Positions 28,753-36,481 of a DNA stretch of 64,000 nucleotides are shown in pieces. This DNA is from Planctomyces sp. SH-PL62 (GTDB taxonomy: Bacteria; Planctomycetota; Planctomycetia; Isosphaerales; Isosphaeraceae), in contig NZ_CP011273.1 of NCBI RefSeq assembly GCF_001610895.1, positions 4,650,001 to 4,714,000 of the forward strand. Direction: 5' to 3'. The notes under the pieces were generated by a model that was not told the DNA's origin, searched no databases, and saw only the letters and a list, made by a program, of their open reading frames with translations. The number at the start of each line of letters is the position of its first letter. Within the stretch, counting starts at the first letter, position 1. The position numbers were made by a program, and so were the translations under genes.

Positions 28753-30528
28753 TCACGCGCCGGCGGCGGCCGCCTCCATCGGCGCGGGGACGCGGCCGGA
28801 GACGACGAAGTCCTTGACCTCGAGCTGGACTCGGCGATAGCCGTTCCACTCGTCGACGCCGGGATGGAAGACGACGCTGCACTCCACGTCGTGGGCGAGG
28901 TCCTTCCCCTTCTCGGCCATGTTCCAGGCGACGGCCTTGAAGACGGCGCTCCCCTGGCCGATCTTGAGCTGGAGGTGCTTCTTGCCCTCGCCCACGGCCC
29001 GGGGCTCGCCCACCACCCGCGCCTGGCTCGCGAGGAAGAGCGGCCGGGGATTGCCCATCCCATGCGGCTCGAGCTTCTCCAGGTCCTGCACGACGTTCAG
29101 GTTGAGCATCGCCAGCGAGACCTCCGCGTCGATCGTCAGGACGCGTTCGCGCAGCTCCGGCGTGAGGAGGGTCCGGCAGTGGGCGTCGAAGCGCTCGGCG
29201 AAGGTGGCGAAGTGCCCCTCGGACATGCGCACGCCGGCCGCCGCGGAGTGGCCGCCGAAGCCGATCAGCCCCTCGGAGCACGCCTGGATCGCCTCGTAGA
29301 TGTTGAACCCCGGCACCGACCGCGCGGAGCCCTGGGCGAACTCCTGGCCGAAGGCGACCAGGATCGTCGGCCGATGGTAGATCTCCACGAGCCGGCTGGC
29401 GACGATCCCGATGACGCCCGGATGCCATTCCTTGCGGCCGAGGACGATGGCCCCCCGGTCCTTCAGGCCCCCCTCCGAGCGGATCTGCTCCTGCGCCTCG
29501 TGGACGATCGCCCGCTCCACCTCCTGCCGGCGCTGGTTGACGGCGTTCAGCTCGTCGGCGATCTGGTCGGCGAGGGCGTCGTCGCTGGTGGTCAGCATCT
29601 CGACGGCGCGCATCGCTCGTTCGAGCCGACCGGCCGCGTTGATCCGGGGGGCGAGGTTGAACCCCACGGTCCCGGCGGTGAGCTTCGACCGCCCCAGGCA
29701 ATTCGCCACCTTCATCAAGGCCCGCATCCCGGTGGTCGGGGAGGCCATGACGCCCGCGAGGCCGTGGCGGACGAGGATGCGATTCTCATCCTTCAGGGGG
29801 ACGACGTCGGCGACCGTGGCCATCGCCACCAGGCCGAGCGACTGCACGAGGTAGTCGCGCAGGTGGGGCGAGGCCTTCTTGCCGTCGCCGAAGCTCTTGC
29901 AGATCTGCCAGGCGAGCTTGAACGCCACCGCCGCGCCGCAGAGGTCCCCGAAGGGATACGACCCCCCCGGGAGGCGGGGGTGGACGACCACGTCGGCGGG
30001 GGGCAGCTCGGGGCCGATCGTGTGGTGATCGGTGACGATCAGCTCGAGGCCGAGTTCCCGGGCCAGCCGCGACTCGGCCACGGCGGAGATGCCGCAGTCC
30101 ACCGTGACGACGAGGGCGCCGGGATGCTCCTCGGCGATCCGCCGCACCGCGTCCGGGTTGACGCCGTAGCCTTCCTGGACGCGATGGGGGATGTAATAGG
30201 CGACCCGCTTCGCCCCCGCCAGCTTGAGCGCCGCCCACAGGACGCTCACGCCGCAGACGCCGTCGACGTCGTAGTCGCCATAGATGACGATCGACCGATC
30301 ATCCCGGATCGCCCGGACGACGCGGTCCGCGGCCTCGACCGCGCCCGGCAGCGATTCGGGGTCGTTCAGGCCGTTGAGCCGGGACTCCAGGAAGACACGA
30401 GCGCGTTCCGGGTCGCGCACCCCTCGATTGATGAGGACCTGCGCCACCAGGGGCGCGATCCCCGCTCCCCGGCTCAGCGCGGCGATCTGGTCGCGATCAA
30501 AGGGTTGGATCCGCCATCGAGTCGACAT
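28753..30528 (-). CDS. recJ: Single-stranded-DNA-specific exonuclease RecJ
   Basis: RecJ degrades single-stranded DNA 5' to 3' using Mn2+/Mg2+ in recombination and mismatch repair. The protein (591 aa, usual length) shows the DHH-superfamily motifs IYGDYDVDGVCG (about 83-94), VTVDCGISAVAE and VTDHHTIGPELPPADVVVHP (about 163-182), then the DHHA1 region with RKEWHPGVIGIVASRL and GFGGHSAAAGVRM, and a C-terminal OB-fold segment. ATG 30528 directly precedes the conserved N-terminus, with AGGAAG a few bases upstream. It lies about 110 nt downstream of corA on the same strand, with a TATACT hexamer between them (30601-30606, - strand) but no good -35 box. Confidence 0.95.
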   Translation of the reverse strand: MSTRWRIQPFDRDQIAALSRGAGIAPLVAQVLINRGVRDPERARVFLESRLNGLNDPESLPGAVEAADRVVRAIRDDRSIVIYGDYDVDGVCGVSVLWAALKLAGAKRVAYYIPHRVQEGYGVNPDAVRRIAEEHPGALVVTVDCGISAVAESRLARELGLELIVTDHHTIGPELPPADVVVHPRLPGGSYPFGDLCGAAVAFKLAWQICKSFGDGKKASPHLRDYLVQSLGLVAMATVADVVPLKDENRILVRHGLAGVMASPTTGMRALMKVANCLGRSKLTAGTVGFNLAPRINAAGRLERAMRAVEMLTTSDDALADQIADELNAVNQRRQEVERAIVHEAQEQIRSEGGLKDRGAIVLGRKEWHPGVIGIVASRLVEIYHRPTILVAFGQEFAQGSARSVPGFNIYEAIQACSEGLIGFGGHSAAAGVRMSEGHFATFAERFDAHCRTLLTPELRERVLTIDAEVSLAMLNLNVVQDLEKLEPHGMGNPRPLFLASQARVVGEPRAVGEGKKHLQLKIGQGSAVFKAVAWNMAEKGKDLAHDVECSVVFHPGVDEWNGYRRVQLEVKDFVVSGRVPAPMEAAAAGA

Positions 30529-30636
30529 CCCGGATTCTTCCTGACCTCTCGCTCGACATCCAAAAGACCGACGAACGCTGCGGCACGACGTCTCTGGAGA
30601 AGTATACACCATGCCCCCCTGTCGGGGCGCGAGCGG

Positions 30637-31695
30637 TCAGAGCCAGCGACGACGGCGGGCGAACGCCAGCATCCCCACCGGGGAAAGGCTCATGATCGCG
30701 ATCGAACCCAGGAACAACGCCCATTTGGGCAGCCATGTCTCCAGGGCCAGGGTCGCGCCGAAGAAGTTCATCCCGAAGAAGCCGACGATGAACGACATCG
30801 GCATGAACATCACCGTGACCATCGTCAGGGTCTTCATGATGTCGTTGCTGCGGTTCGACATCACCGACAGGTAGGTGTCGAGCGTGCCGGCGATCAGGTC
30901 GCGCAGGCTCTCGGAGATGTCGTGGATCCGAACGACGTGGTCGTAGACGTCCCGGAAGTAGATCCGGTGCTCCTCCTTGACGACCCGGTAAGGGTCGCGA
31001 GCCAGCCGGTTCAGCACGTCGCGTTGGGGGCTGAACGTCCTCTGGAGCTGGATCGCCGAGCGCTTGATCCGGAAGATCTTCTGGAGGTTGCGCGGGTCCA
31101 TCCGCTCCATGACTTCGTCCTGCACGCGGTCGATCCGCTCGTCGAGCTGCTCGATCGCGGCCAACGATTGATCGACCGAACGATCGAGGAAGCGGAACAG
31201 CAAATGGTCCGCGCCATGCTTCATCCGATCGCGCGGGTCGTGCTCGATGGCTTCCCGGCTTTCGGAGAGAAACGCGAGGGTCCTTTCGTGGTAGGTCACC
31301 AGGTAGTTCGGGCCCAGGAAGACGTCCAGCTCCTCGAGCCGGAGGTCGTCGGCCTCGGGGTCGATGCTGGTCGAATGGAATACCAGATAGAGATAGTCGT
31401 CCCAGTCGTCGATCTTGGAAACGTGCGTCTCCCGGAGCGCGTCCTCGATGGCTAGAGGGTGGAACCGGAAGACGTCGCGAAGCAGGTGCTCGGCTACGGC
31501 GCTGGGTTGCCCCGGAGCGTCGTCGATGTCGAGCCAGAGGGTGCCGAGTTCGTCCCGGATCGCCTCGTCGAGCCGTTCGATCGGCCAGTTCAGGTGCATC
31601 TCGCCGTGGCCGTCGCGGTAGAGGGCTCGCAGCCGCACCCCTGGGTTTTCTCCGGACTCGCAATCTTTCGGAGACGCCTCGGGGAGCGTCTTCAT
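30637..31695 (-). CDS. corA: CorA family magnesium/cobalt transporter
   Basis: CorA is a pentameric inner-membrane channel for Mg2+ and Co2+. The 352-aa protein has a long cytosolic alpha/beta domain (WLDIDDAPGQP, FHPLAIEDALRETHVSKIDDWDDYLYLVFH) followed by a long helix and two C-terminal membrane helices. The first of these ends with the signature FFGMNFFGA (GMN at about 313-315), and the protein ends with a basic tail (RRRRWL). ATG 31695 has GGAGG 6 nt upstream. It overlaps the stop of the upstream lipoprotein gene as ATGA (31692-31695), so translation is coupled. Confidence 0.93.
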   Translation of the reverse strand: MKTLPEASPKDCESGENPGVRLRALYRDGHGEMHLNWPIERLDEAIRDELGTLWLDIDDAPGQPSAVAEHLLRDVFRFHPLAIEDALRETHVSKIDDWDDYLYLVFHSTSIDPEADDLRLEELDVFLGPNYLVTYHERTLAFLSESREAIEHDPRDRMKHGADHLLFRFLDRSVDQSLAAIEQLDERIDRVQDEVMERMDPRNLQKIFRIKRSAIQLQRTFSPQRDVLNRLARDPYRVVKEEHRIYFRDVYDHVVRIHDISESLRDLIAGTLDTYLSVMSNRSNDIMKTLTMVTVMFMPMSFIVGFFGMNFFGATLALETWLPKWALFLGSIAIMSLSPVGMLAFARRRRWL

Positions 31696-32126
31696 CGCGA
31701 GGCCTCCGGGTTGGCGTTGAAGCGCACAAGCTCTTCCAGGACGTCGATCCGAATCGGCGGGCCGGGGGGGGACAGGGTCGTCCTTCGGATGGGCGACGCG
31801 TTGCGGAGGAGTTGGATCGCCCCCGGGATCTCGATCGGCGCGTCGACGAGTCGGACGACGTTCAGGCCCAGGGGGGCGCGAGCCATCTGGAACGACCCGT
31901 CCTGATGAATCCGCGCCGAGGTCGGATCGCCGAGCGTCCCATCCAGGGGCTGAAATTCGACCCAGCCGCGACCGAGCGGTTTCCCGCCGAGCGTCACGAC
32001 TCCCGAAACGGGCGTCGTCGGGATCGCCTCCGGGCCGAGTTCCTCGACGCAGCCCCCGGCCAGGCCGCAGGCCAGCCAGAGAGCGGTCGGGCCGATCATC
32101 CTCCGAAGCGCGGAGCGTCCTTCCAC
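31692..32126 (-). CDS. Small secreted lipoprotein with carboxypeptidase-regulatory-like fold
   Basis: The 144-aa product carries a short signal ending in the lipobox LAGGC, so it is probably membrane-anchored outside the cytosol. The rest (PVSGVVTLGGKPLGRGWVEFQP) matches the V.G.V...G.P...A.V.F pattern of small beta-sandwich carboxypeptidase-regulatory-like domains, frequent in short planctomycete lipoproteins. GTG 32126 is chosen because GAGGGGGG lies just upstream; ATG 32099 follows GGAGG with no spacing. It starts 11 nt after the stop of the GXGXG gene and overlaps corA by 4 nt, so it is inside an operon. Its function is unknown. Confidence 0.65.
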   Translation of the reverse strand: MEGRSALRRMIGPTALWLACGLAGGCVEELGPEAIPTTPVSGVVTLGGKPLGRGWVEFQPLDGTLGDPTSARIHQDGSFQMARAPLGLNVVRLVDAPIEIPGAIQLLRNASPIRRTTLSPPGPPIRIDVLEELVRFNANPEASR

Positions 32127-32137
32127 GGCGGCCCCCC

Positions 32138-32809
32138 TCAGGCGGCGGATGAGCCGCCGGCGTAGCGATCGTGCAACTGCACCGCGAGCCTCCACGCCCG
32201 TCCGTCGTCCGTCTCGGGCTCGACTTCCGAGGCGATAATCCGCCGACCGCCGCGGGATTCCCGGCCGAGCATCGGCCCGACGTCCGAAGCCGGGAGGAAC
32301 AGGCGACCGCCGGTCTGGCGATCGCCGGCCATCGGCCCGACTCGTCCCAGGAGCATGAGATCGCCACCCGTCATGCCAAGTCCCGCGCGAGGGCCGACGG
32401 CCGAGGCGGCGATGAGGAGGCCCCCCGACTGATGGTAGCCGACGGCGGTGCCGGTGGGCCCCTGCAACAGCAGCACGCCCGCGCGCAGGCGGCTGCCCGC
32501 GCCGTCCGCCGAGGAGCCTCGACATACGACCGTGAGTCCTGGAGAGTTCAGGCCCGCGGCGAGTTCCGGCCCCGCGTCGCCTGCAATCTCCACGACGGCC
32601 TGCCAGGGGCCTTGCAGCCCGGCCAGGAGGAGCCGGTGCCCCGCCGGGCCGTCGAGCCGGATCAGCCCCGCTCCTCGGTTGAGGCGGCGCACGACCTCGG
32701 CGTTGATCTGGTGGTAGTCGCGAAGTTCGGTGACCGAGATGGGGGAGCCCGACGGGTCCGGCTCCCCCGCGGCGTCAAGGCTCACGGCGATTCCCACCGG
32801 CCTCGGCAC
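32138..32809 (-). CDS. Stand-alone GXGXG (GltB C-terminal-like) beta-helix protein
   Basis: The middle of this 223-aa protein follows the glutamate-synthase C-terminal/FwdC GXGXG pattern: GLIRLDGPAGHRLL, then rungs of the form GxxLxLxGxxGxxxGxxxxGG (about 105-195), for example GLGMTGGDLMLLGRVG and GDRQTGGRLFLPASDVG. In GltB and formylmethanofuran dehydrogenase this helix is structural. Here it stands alone, with no glutamate synthase domains. The start is uncertain: GTG 32809 overlaps the upstream gene by 35 nt; GTG 32797 and GTG 32785 are also in frame. The gene sits in a tight - strand run with a secreted HEAT-like protein, a lipoprotein and corA. Confidence 0.65.
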   Translation of the reverse strand: MPRPVGIAVSLDAAGEPDPSGSPISVTELRDYHQINAEVVRRLNRGAGLIRLDGPAGHRLLLAGLQGPWQAVVEIAGDAGPELAAGLNSPGLTVVCRGSSADGAGSRLRAGVLLLQGPTGTAVGYHQSGGLLIAASAVGPRAGLGMTGGDLMLLGRVGPMAGDRQTGGRLFLPASDVGPMLGRESRGGRRIIASEVEPETDDGRAWRLAVQLHDRYAGGSSAA

Positions 32810-34304
32810 TCGGGGCGGCCGCCGCCTGGGGAGGCGCGGCCTCGGCGGCCGGCGCGGCGTAGGACGGTCCGCCGGGGAACAGGCTGGCCTCGGCGGGGGT
32901 CGCCTTCGCCAGGAACGCCTTGAATTCCGCCACCTTCGTCTTCAGGTCCGCCGTCAGCGCCTCGATCTGGCCGGACGGCGCCCCGATCAGCGCGGCGCAG
33001 GCCTTGGCCGAAGGCTTCATCGCATCAACGTATTTCTGCACCTCGGCCTTGTTGGCGAGGACGGGGCTGTTGAGGAAGCCGCTGTCGCGGACGCCCGCTT
33101 GACCTTCAAAAGCCTGGAGCACGGGGCCGACCAGCAGGGTGGTGAGTTGCTGGGATCGCGTCCTGTTCTCGGAGAAGCCGTCGACGATCCGCTCGACGAG
33201 CGTGGCCGCCAGCTGGGCCGTGGCGTACGCCGCGATCTCGACGTTGTATTTCGGGACCGCCGAAGTGACCTGCATCGAGCCGAGCGCCAGGGCCGCCTCG
33301 GCGCGGACCTCGGGACGCAGCGCCTCGTCCGTCAGGTACTGGAACGCGACCGCGGCCATGTCGGCGGTCCGCGGCGAGGTCGGCAGGAAGCCCTGTCGCA
33401 GGGCCGTCAGGGCTTCCAGGGCGCGATGCTGGACCCACCAGGGCCAGTCCTTGTTCTTCGCAAGCTGGTCGGAGATCGTCTTCGCGGCCTCGGACTCCTG
33501 CGAAGCGGAGAGCCGGTTCGCGAGCAACTTGATGTTGGTGATCCCGCGGAACGCCCAGAGCTTGACCCAGACCGTCTGGTTCGGGCTCTTGATCTCGTCG
33601 AGCAGGACCTTCAGGGCGTCCGGGTTGGCGGACTGCGCCAGGACGATCATGGCCTGGATCCGCGGCACCAGGTGGTGTTTGAAGACCGGGGGGAGCTTCT
33701 GGAGCAGGACCTTGTTGAACTGGTTCTGGAACTGGACGTTCTTGGCGTTCCGAGAGGTGAAGATCGGCTCCAGCAGGTTCTGAGTGGCGACCTGGATGGC
33801 CCGGGTCACGTTGGCGTTCTGCTCCGAGGCGGGGTCGACCACGGCCTGGATGTTCCGCGTGTTCGTCATCTGGGCGATCATCCCGTTGACGACGTTGGTG
33901 ATCGCGTTGACGTCGACGGTGGCGACCGGGTTGGCCGCCATCAGCTTGACCTGGTCGATCTCCTGCGGCGAGGGGATCCGCTGGGCCCGGATCTCGGGGA
34001 ACTTCTTGGGGTCGAGCAGGGGCTCGGCGTTCGGATCCTTGTAGATCTCGAGCGAGCTCGCCTTGTGCGAGGCCGAGGGGTCCACGACCGGTTGGGTCTC
34101 GTCGTCCTCCGCCGCGGCGTCGCCCTCGGCGGGCTTCCCAGGTTCTTGAGGGTTCGTTTCAGCCGGCTTGGCGGGGGCCTGTTGCGCCAGGGCGGGGGCG
34201 GGTGCGGTCCCCAGCCAGGTCCAGGCCAGGAGGGCGATCAACCCCGCCCGGACGCCTTCGAGTCGGGGCGCGACGCGCCTCGCGGCGATGAACACCTTGA
34301 TCAT
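32775..34304 (-). CDS. Secreted alpha-helical (HEAT-like) protein of unknown function
   Basis: The 509-aa protein begins with a signal peptide (LIALLAWTWLGTAPAPALAQ, about 22-41) and a Pro/Ala/Glu linker. The remainder is alpha-helical with HEAT-like helix pairs, such as PRIQAMIVLAQSANPDALKVLLDEI and PEVRAEAALALGSMQV, and ends in an Ala/Pro-rich tail. There is no catalytic motif. ATG 34304 has GAGG 9 nt upstream. The gene is the first of a - strand run whose next member overlaps its stop. The family seems restricted to planctomycetes, but I cannot name it. Confidence 0.7.
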   Translation of the reverse strand: MIKVFIAARRVAPRLEGVRAGLIALLAWTWLGTAPAPALAQQAPAKPAETNPQEPGKPAEGDAAAEDDETQPVVDPSASHKASSLEIYKDPNAEPLLDPKKFPEIRAQRIPSPQEIDQVKLMAANPVATVDVNAITNVVNGMIAQMTNTRNIQAVVDPASEQNANVTRAIQVATQNLLEPIFTSRNAKNVQFQNQFNKVLLQKLPPVFKHHLVPRIQAMIVLAQSANPDALKVLLDEIKSPNQTVWVKLWAFRGITNIKLLANRLSASQESEAAKTISDQLAKNKDWPWWVQHRALEALTALRQGFLPTSPRTADMAAVAFQYLTDEALRPEVRAEAALALGSMQVTSAVPKYNVEIAAYATAQLAATLVERIVDGFSENRTRSQQLTTLLVGPVLQAFEGQAGVRDSGFLNSPVLANKAEVQKYVDAMKPSAKACAALIGAPSGQIEALTADLKTKVAEFKAFLAKATPAEASLFPGGPSYAAPAAEAAPPQAAAAPSAEAGGNRREP

Positions 34305-34736
34305 TGCGACTAACCTCGTGAAAAGCCCCTCGGACGCATGCTCGGCCAGGGAACACGATCCGAAGCCCGCCCCGCCGGGCTGGACGCCTCTCGCGGCGAC
34401 CGGCCGCGCCCCGAAGATCGGCAGGCTCGTCGCGGTCTCGGGGGGATGGGTTCGGGAGACGGAGAAAGGGGAGTCGTCGACGCGGTTTCGCGGGGGCCTG
34501 GACGGCTCGCCGCCACATCGACGGCCCCGCCGGCGTCAACTCATCTCGTCTGGTTCACGGCACTTCGAACGACGAAAACCCGAAATGGAAGCTACCCCGC
34601 CGAAAGCCGCCTGTCAAGTCGCCGCCCGCCCTCGCGCCACCACTCGCGACGGTCCCGGGCGCCATCCCGACCTTCGTCCCCGAGGCGAGCGGCCGGCTTC
34701 GCCTCGAAGACCGCGAGTGCTCCTCTCCGGCCAGGG
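34305..34736. other. Divergent intergenic region without a recognised gene
   Basis: This stretch lies between the HEAT-like gene (-) and the metallo-beta-lactamase-fold gene (+). Open frames across it are Arg/Pro-rich and lack ribosome sites, as expected by chance in GC-rich DNA. The + strand promoter begins at 34737. I found no tRNA, repeat or terminator. Confidence 0.45.
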
Positions 34737-34765
34737 TTGAGCCGGCCGCGAGTCCTTCCTAGAAT
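34737..34765 (+). promoter_or_regulatory. Sigma70-like promoter for the metallo-beta-lactamase-fold gene
   Basis: TTGAGC (34737-34742, 4 of 6 consensus) and TAGAAT (34760-34765, 5 of 6) are separated by exactly 17 nt. The transcript would start near 34772 and have a leader of about 100 nt before ATG 34876. Confidence 0.5.
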
Positions 34766-34875
34766 CTAGTCGCACGTCGCGAGGGAGTTCCGTCCGCTCG
34801 GACGACGAGACCGTGCCGCCGACCACGATCGCCGATCCGGGGCCTCCGCCGGCCGCCTCAAATTGGATGCTTGCA

Positions 34876-35658
34876 ATGACTGAGCGTCGCTACTTGTTCC
34901 CGAACGTCATCGAGATGAACTATCAAGCCCGGCGGAGGATGGGCGTCAACGTCTACCTCATCGACGGGGGAGACGAGTACATCCTCATCGACGTGGGCTT
35001 CCTGGAGGACGCCGTGAACGTCCTCCAGCTCATCAGGGAGCTGGGCTACAGTTTCTCGGCGTGCAAGATGATCGTCGCCACCCACGCCGACGTCGACCAC
35101 ACCCAGGGCCTCGCCCGGGCCCGCGACGTCCTCCGATGTCCGGTCGCCGCGCATCCCAAGAGCGTCGCCGCGATCGAGACGGGCGACGAGCTGTTCACCT
35201 TCGCCCGCATCGACGCCCAGGGGATCAGCATCCCCATGCCCAAGTGCAAGGTCGACGTCGAGCTTGACGAAGGGTCCAAGATCCAGGTGGGGGACCGCAC
35301 GCTCGAAGTCTGGAGCACGCCGGGCCACGCGGCGGGCCAGCTCGCCTTCCGCATGGGGGACCTGCTCTTCTCGGGCGACAACATCTTCCGGGACGGCTGC
35401 GTCGGCGCCATCGACGCCCATCACGGATCGAACATCCCCGACTACATCGCCAGCCTCAAGCGGATCCGAGACTCCGACGCCAAGTTCCTCCTCCCCTCCC
35501 ACGGGCCGATCTTCCGCAAGGACGTCGACCTGCTGAACCGGACCATCGACCGCCTGGAAGGGTATTCGCACATGTCCGACTTCGGCACCTGCGCCGTCGA
35601 CTGGCCGCTCATGGACGCCTGGGAAGACGAGCTGCACCAGCCGAATCTCGAGTTCTGA
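34876..35658 (+). CDS. Metallo-beta-lactamase-fold hydrolase
   Basis: This is a predicted cytosolic metal-dependent hydrolase of 260 aa. The first metal motif reads THADVDHTQG, an HxDxDH variant in which Asp replaces the second His of the usual HxHxDH. Later ligands are in TPGHAAGQLAF and SGDNIFRDGC, and the last His is in LLPSHGPIF. The substrate cannot be inferred; glyoxalase II-like, lactonase-like and flavodiiron-like members share this fold. The start is uncertain among ATG 34867, ATG 34876 and GTG 34813; 34876 gives the most family-like N-terminus (MTERRYLFPN). The gene is transcribed toward a - strand membrane protein, with a hairpin between them. Confidence 0.8.
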   Translation: MTERRYLFPNVIEMNYQARRRMGVNVYLIDGGDEYILIDVGFLEDAVNVLQLIRELGYSFSACKMIVATHADVDHTQGLARARDVLRCPVAAHPKSVAAIETGDELFTFARIDAQGISIPMPKCKVDVELDEGSKIQVGDRTLEVWSTPGHAAGQLAFRMGDLLFSGDNIFRDGCVGAIDAHHGSNIPDYIASLKRIRDSDAKFLLPSHGPIFRKDVDLLNRTIDRLEGYSHMSDFGTCAVDWPLMDAWEDELHQPNLEF

Positions 35659-35670
35659 CGACGGCCGGGA

Positions 35671-35703
35671 CCGGGGACGAGGCCCACGCTCGCGCGTCCC
35701 CGG
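35671..35703. terminator. Hairpin between convergent genes
   Basis: A perfect 9-bp inverted repeat, CCGGGGACG (35671-35679) and CGTCCCCGG (35695-35703), has a 15-nt loop. It lies between the stops at 35658 (+) and 35714 (-), the position expected of a shared terminator. It lacks a T tract, so its strength is uncertain. Confidence 0.45.
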
Positions 35704-35713
35704 CACCGCCCTC

Positions 35714-36481
35714 TCAGCGCCTCCCGTAGCCCACGATGACGCCGATCGCGGTGGACGCGGCGACCAGGATCGGCGAGACGAAGCGGGCGATCGCGGTGGC
35801 CGGCACCGGATCCGTGGTTCCGTCGATCGGGAACAACAGGCCGCCCAGGATCTGGAAGGCGATCGCGCCGAGCAGGCCCCCGACGGCCCCGCCGATCAGC
35901 GTCCGATTGCGACGGCCTCGCTGCTCGCCCGCCCCCGCCCCGAGCCCGAAGGCCAACCCGGCGGCGGCGCCGATCGCCGTCGCGATCGCCCCGTGCATGA
36001 CCAGGGAGGGGATCAAATCGTCCTCGAAGGACGAGACGGCCCTGGCGTGGAGATTGACCGCCAGGAAAGTGGCCAGGCCCCCCGCGACGCCTCCCAGGAC
36101 CGCGCCGGACAGGGCCGCCCTCATTCCGCTCTCGCTCCGGCGACGAACCACACCCCCCGCCACGCCCATCGCGAGACCGAGCAACGCTCCGAACGCCGCC
36201 GCGTTGCGGCTCGCCGTCGCGATCACGGCGGCTTGCTCGGTCGCCGGGGTCGTTCCCTCGTGCTTCTGCCCCATCGTGACCATCGGGACCTTCCTCGCCT
36301 CCACCCGGACGAGCCGCGACTCGCCGAGTCCCCAGGCGATCGAGCCGGCGACCAGGCCGGCGACGAGGGTCGCGAGCCAGGACGGCACGGTTCCGAGCGG
36401 GTTCCCGACGGCGGTGGCGGGCGAGACGGTCTCGCCGTCGGGCTCGGGGATTGAAGCCCCCAGATCGTTCATCGCGTTCAT
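35714..36481 (-). CDS. Gly/Ala-rich polytopic membrane protein
   Basis: The 255-aa protein has five or six hydrophobic segments rich in Gly and Ala, for example WLATLVAGLVAGSIAWGLG, AAAFGALLGLAMGVAGGVV, SGAVLGGVAGGLATFLAV and GAIATAIGAAAGLAFGLGAG, resembling glycine-zipper packing. There is no catalytic motif. The N-terminal 30 residues are Pro/Glu-rich and presumably cytosolic. ATG 36481 overlaps the stop of the ASPIC/UnbV gene as ATGA (36478-36481), so the two are translationally coupled and the membrane protein may assist or anchor that product. ATG 36472 is an alternative start. Confidence 0.65.
   Translation of the reverse strand: MNAMNDLGASIPEPDGETVSPATAVGNPLGTVPSWLATLVAGLVAGSIAWGLGESRLVRVEARKVPMVTMGQKHEGTTPATEQAAVIATASRNAAAFGALLGLAMGVAGGVVRRRSESGMRAALSGAVLGGVAGGLATFLAVNLHARAVSSFEDDLIPSLVMHGAIATAIGAAAGLAFGLGAGAGEQRGRRNRTLIGGAVGGLLGAIAFQILGGLLFPIDGTTDPVPATAIARFVSPILVAASTAIGVIVGYGRR

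Noticed and set aside
28687-31455. 922-codon + strand frame across recJ and corA
   Set aside because: Antisense to two well-identified genes, Asp/Arg/Val-rich with no domain signal.
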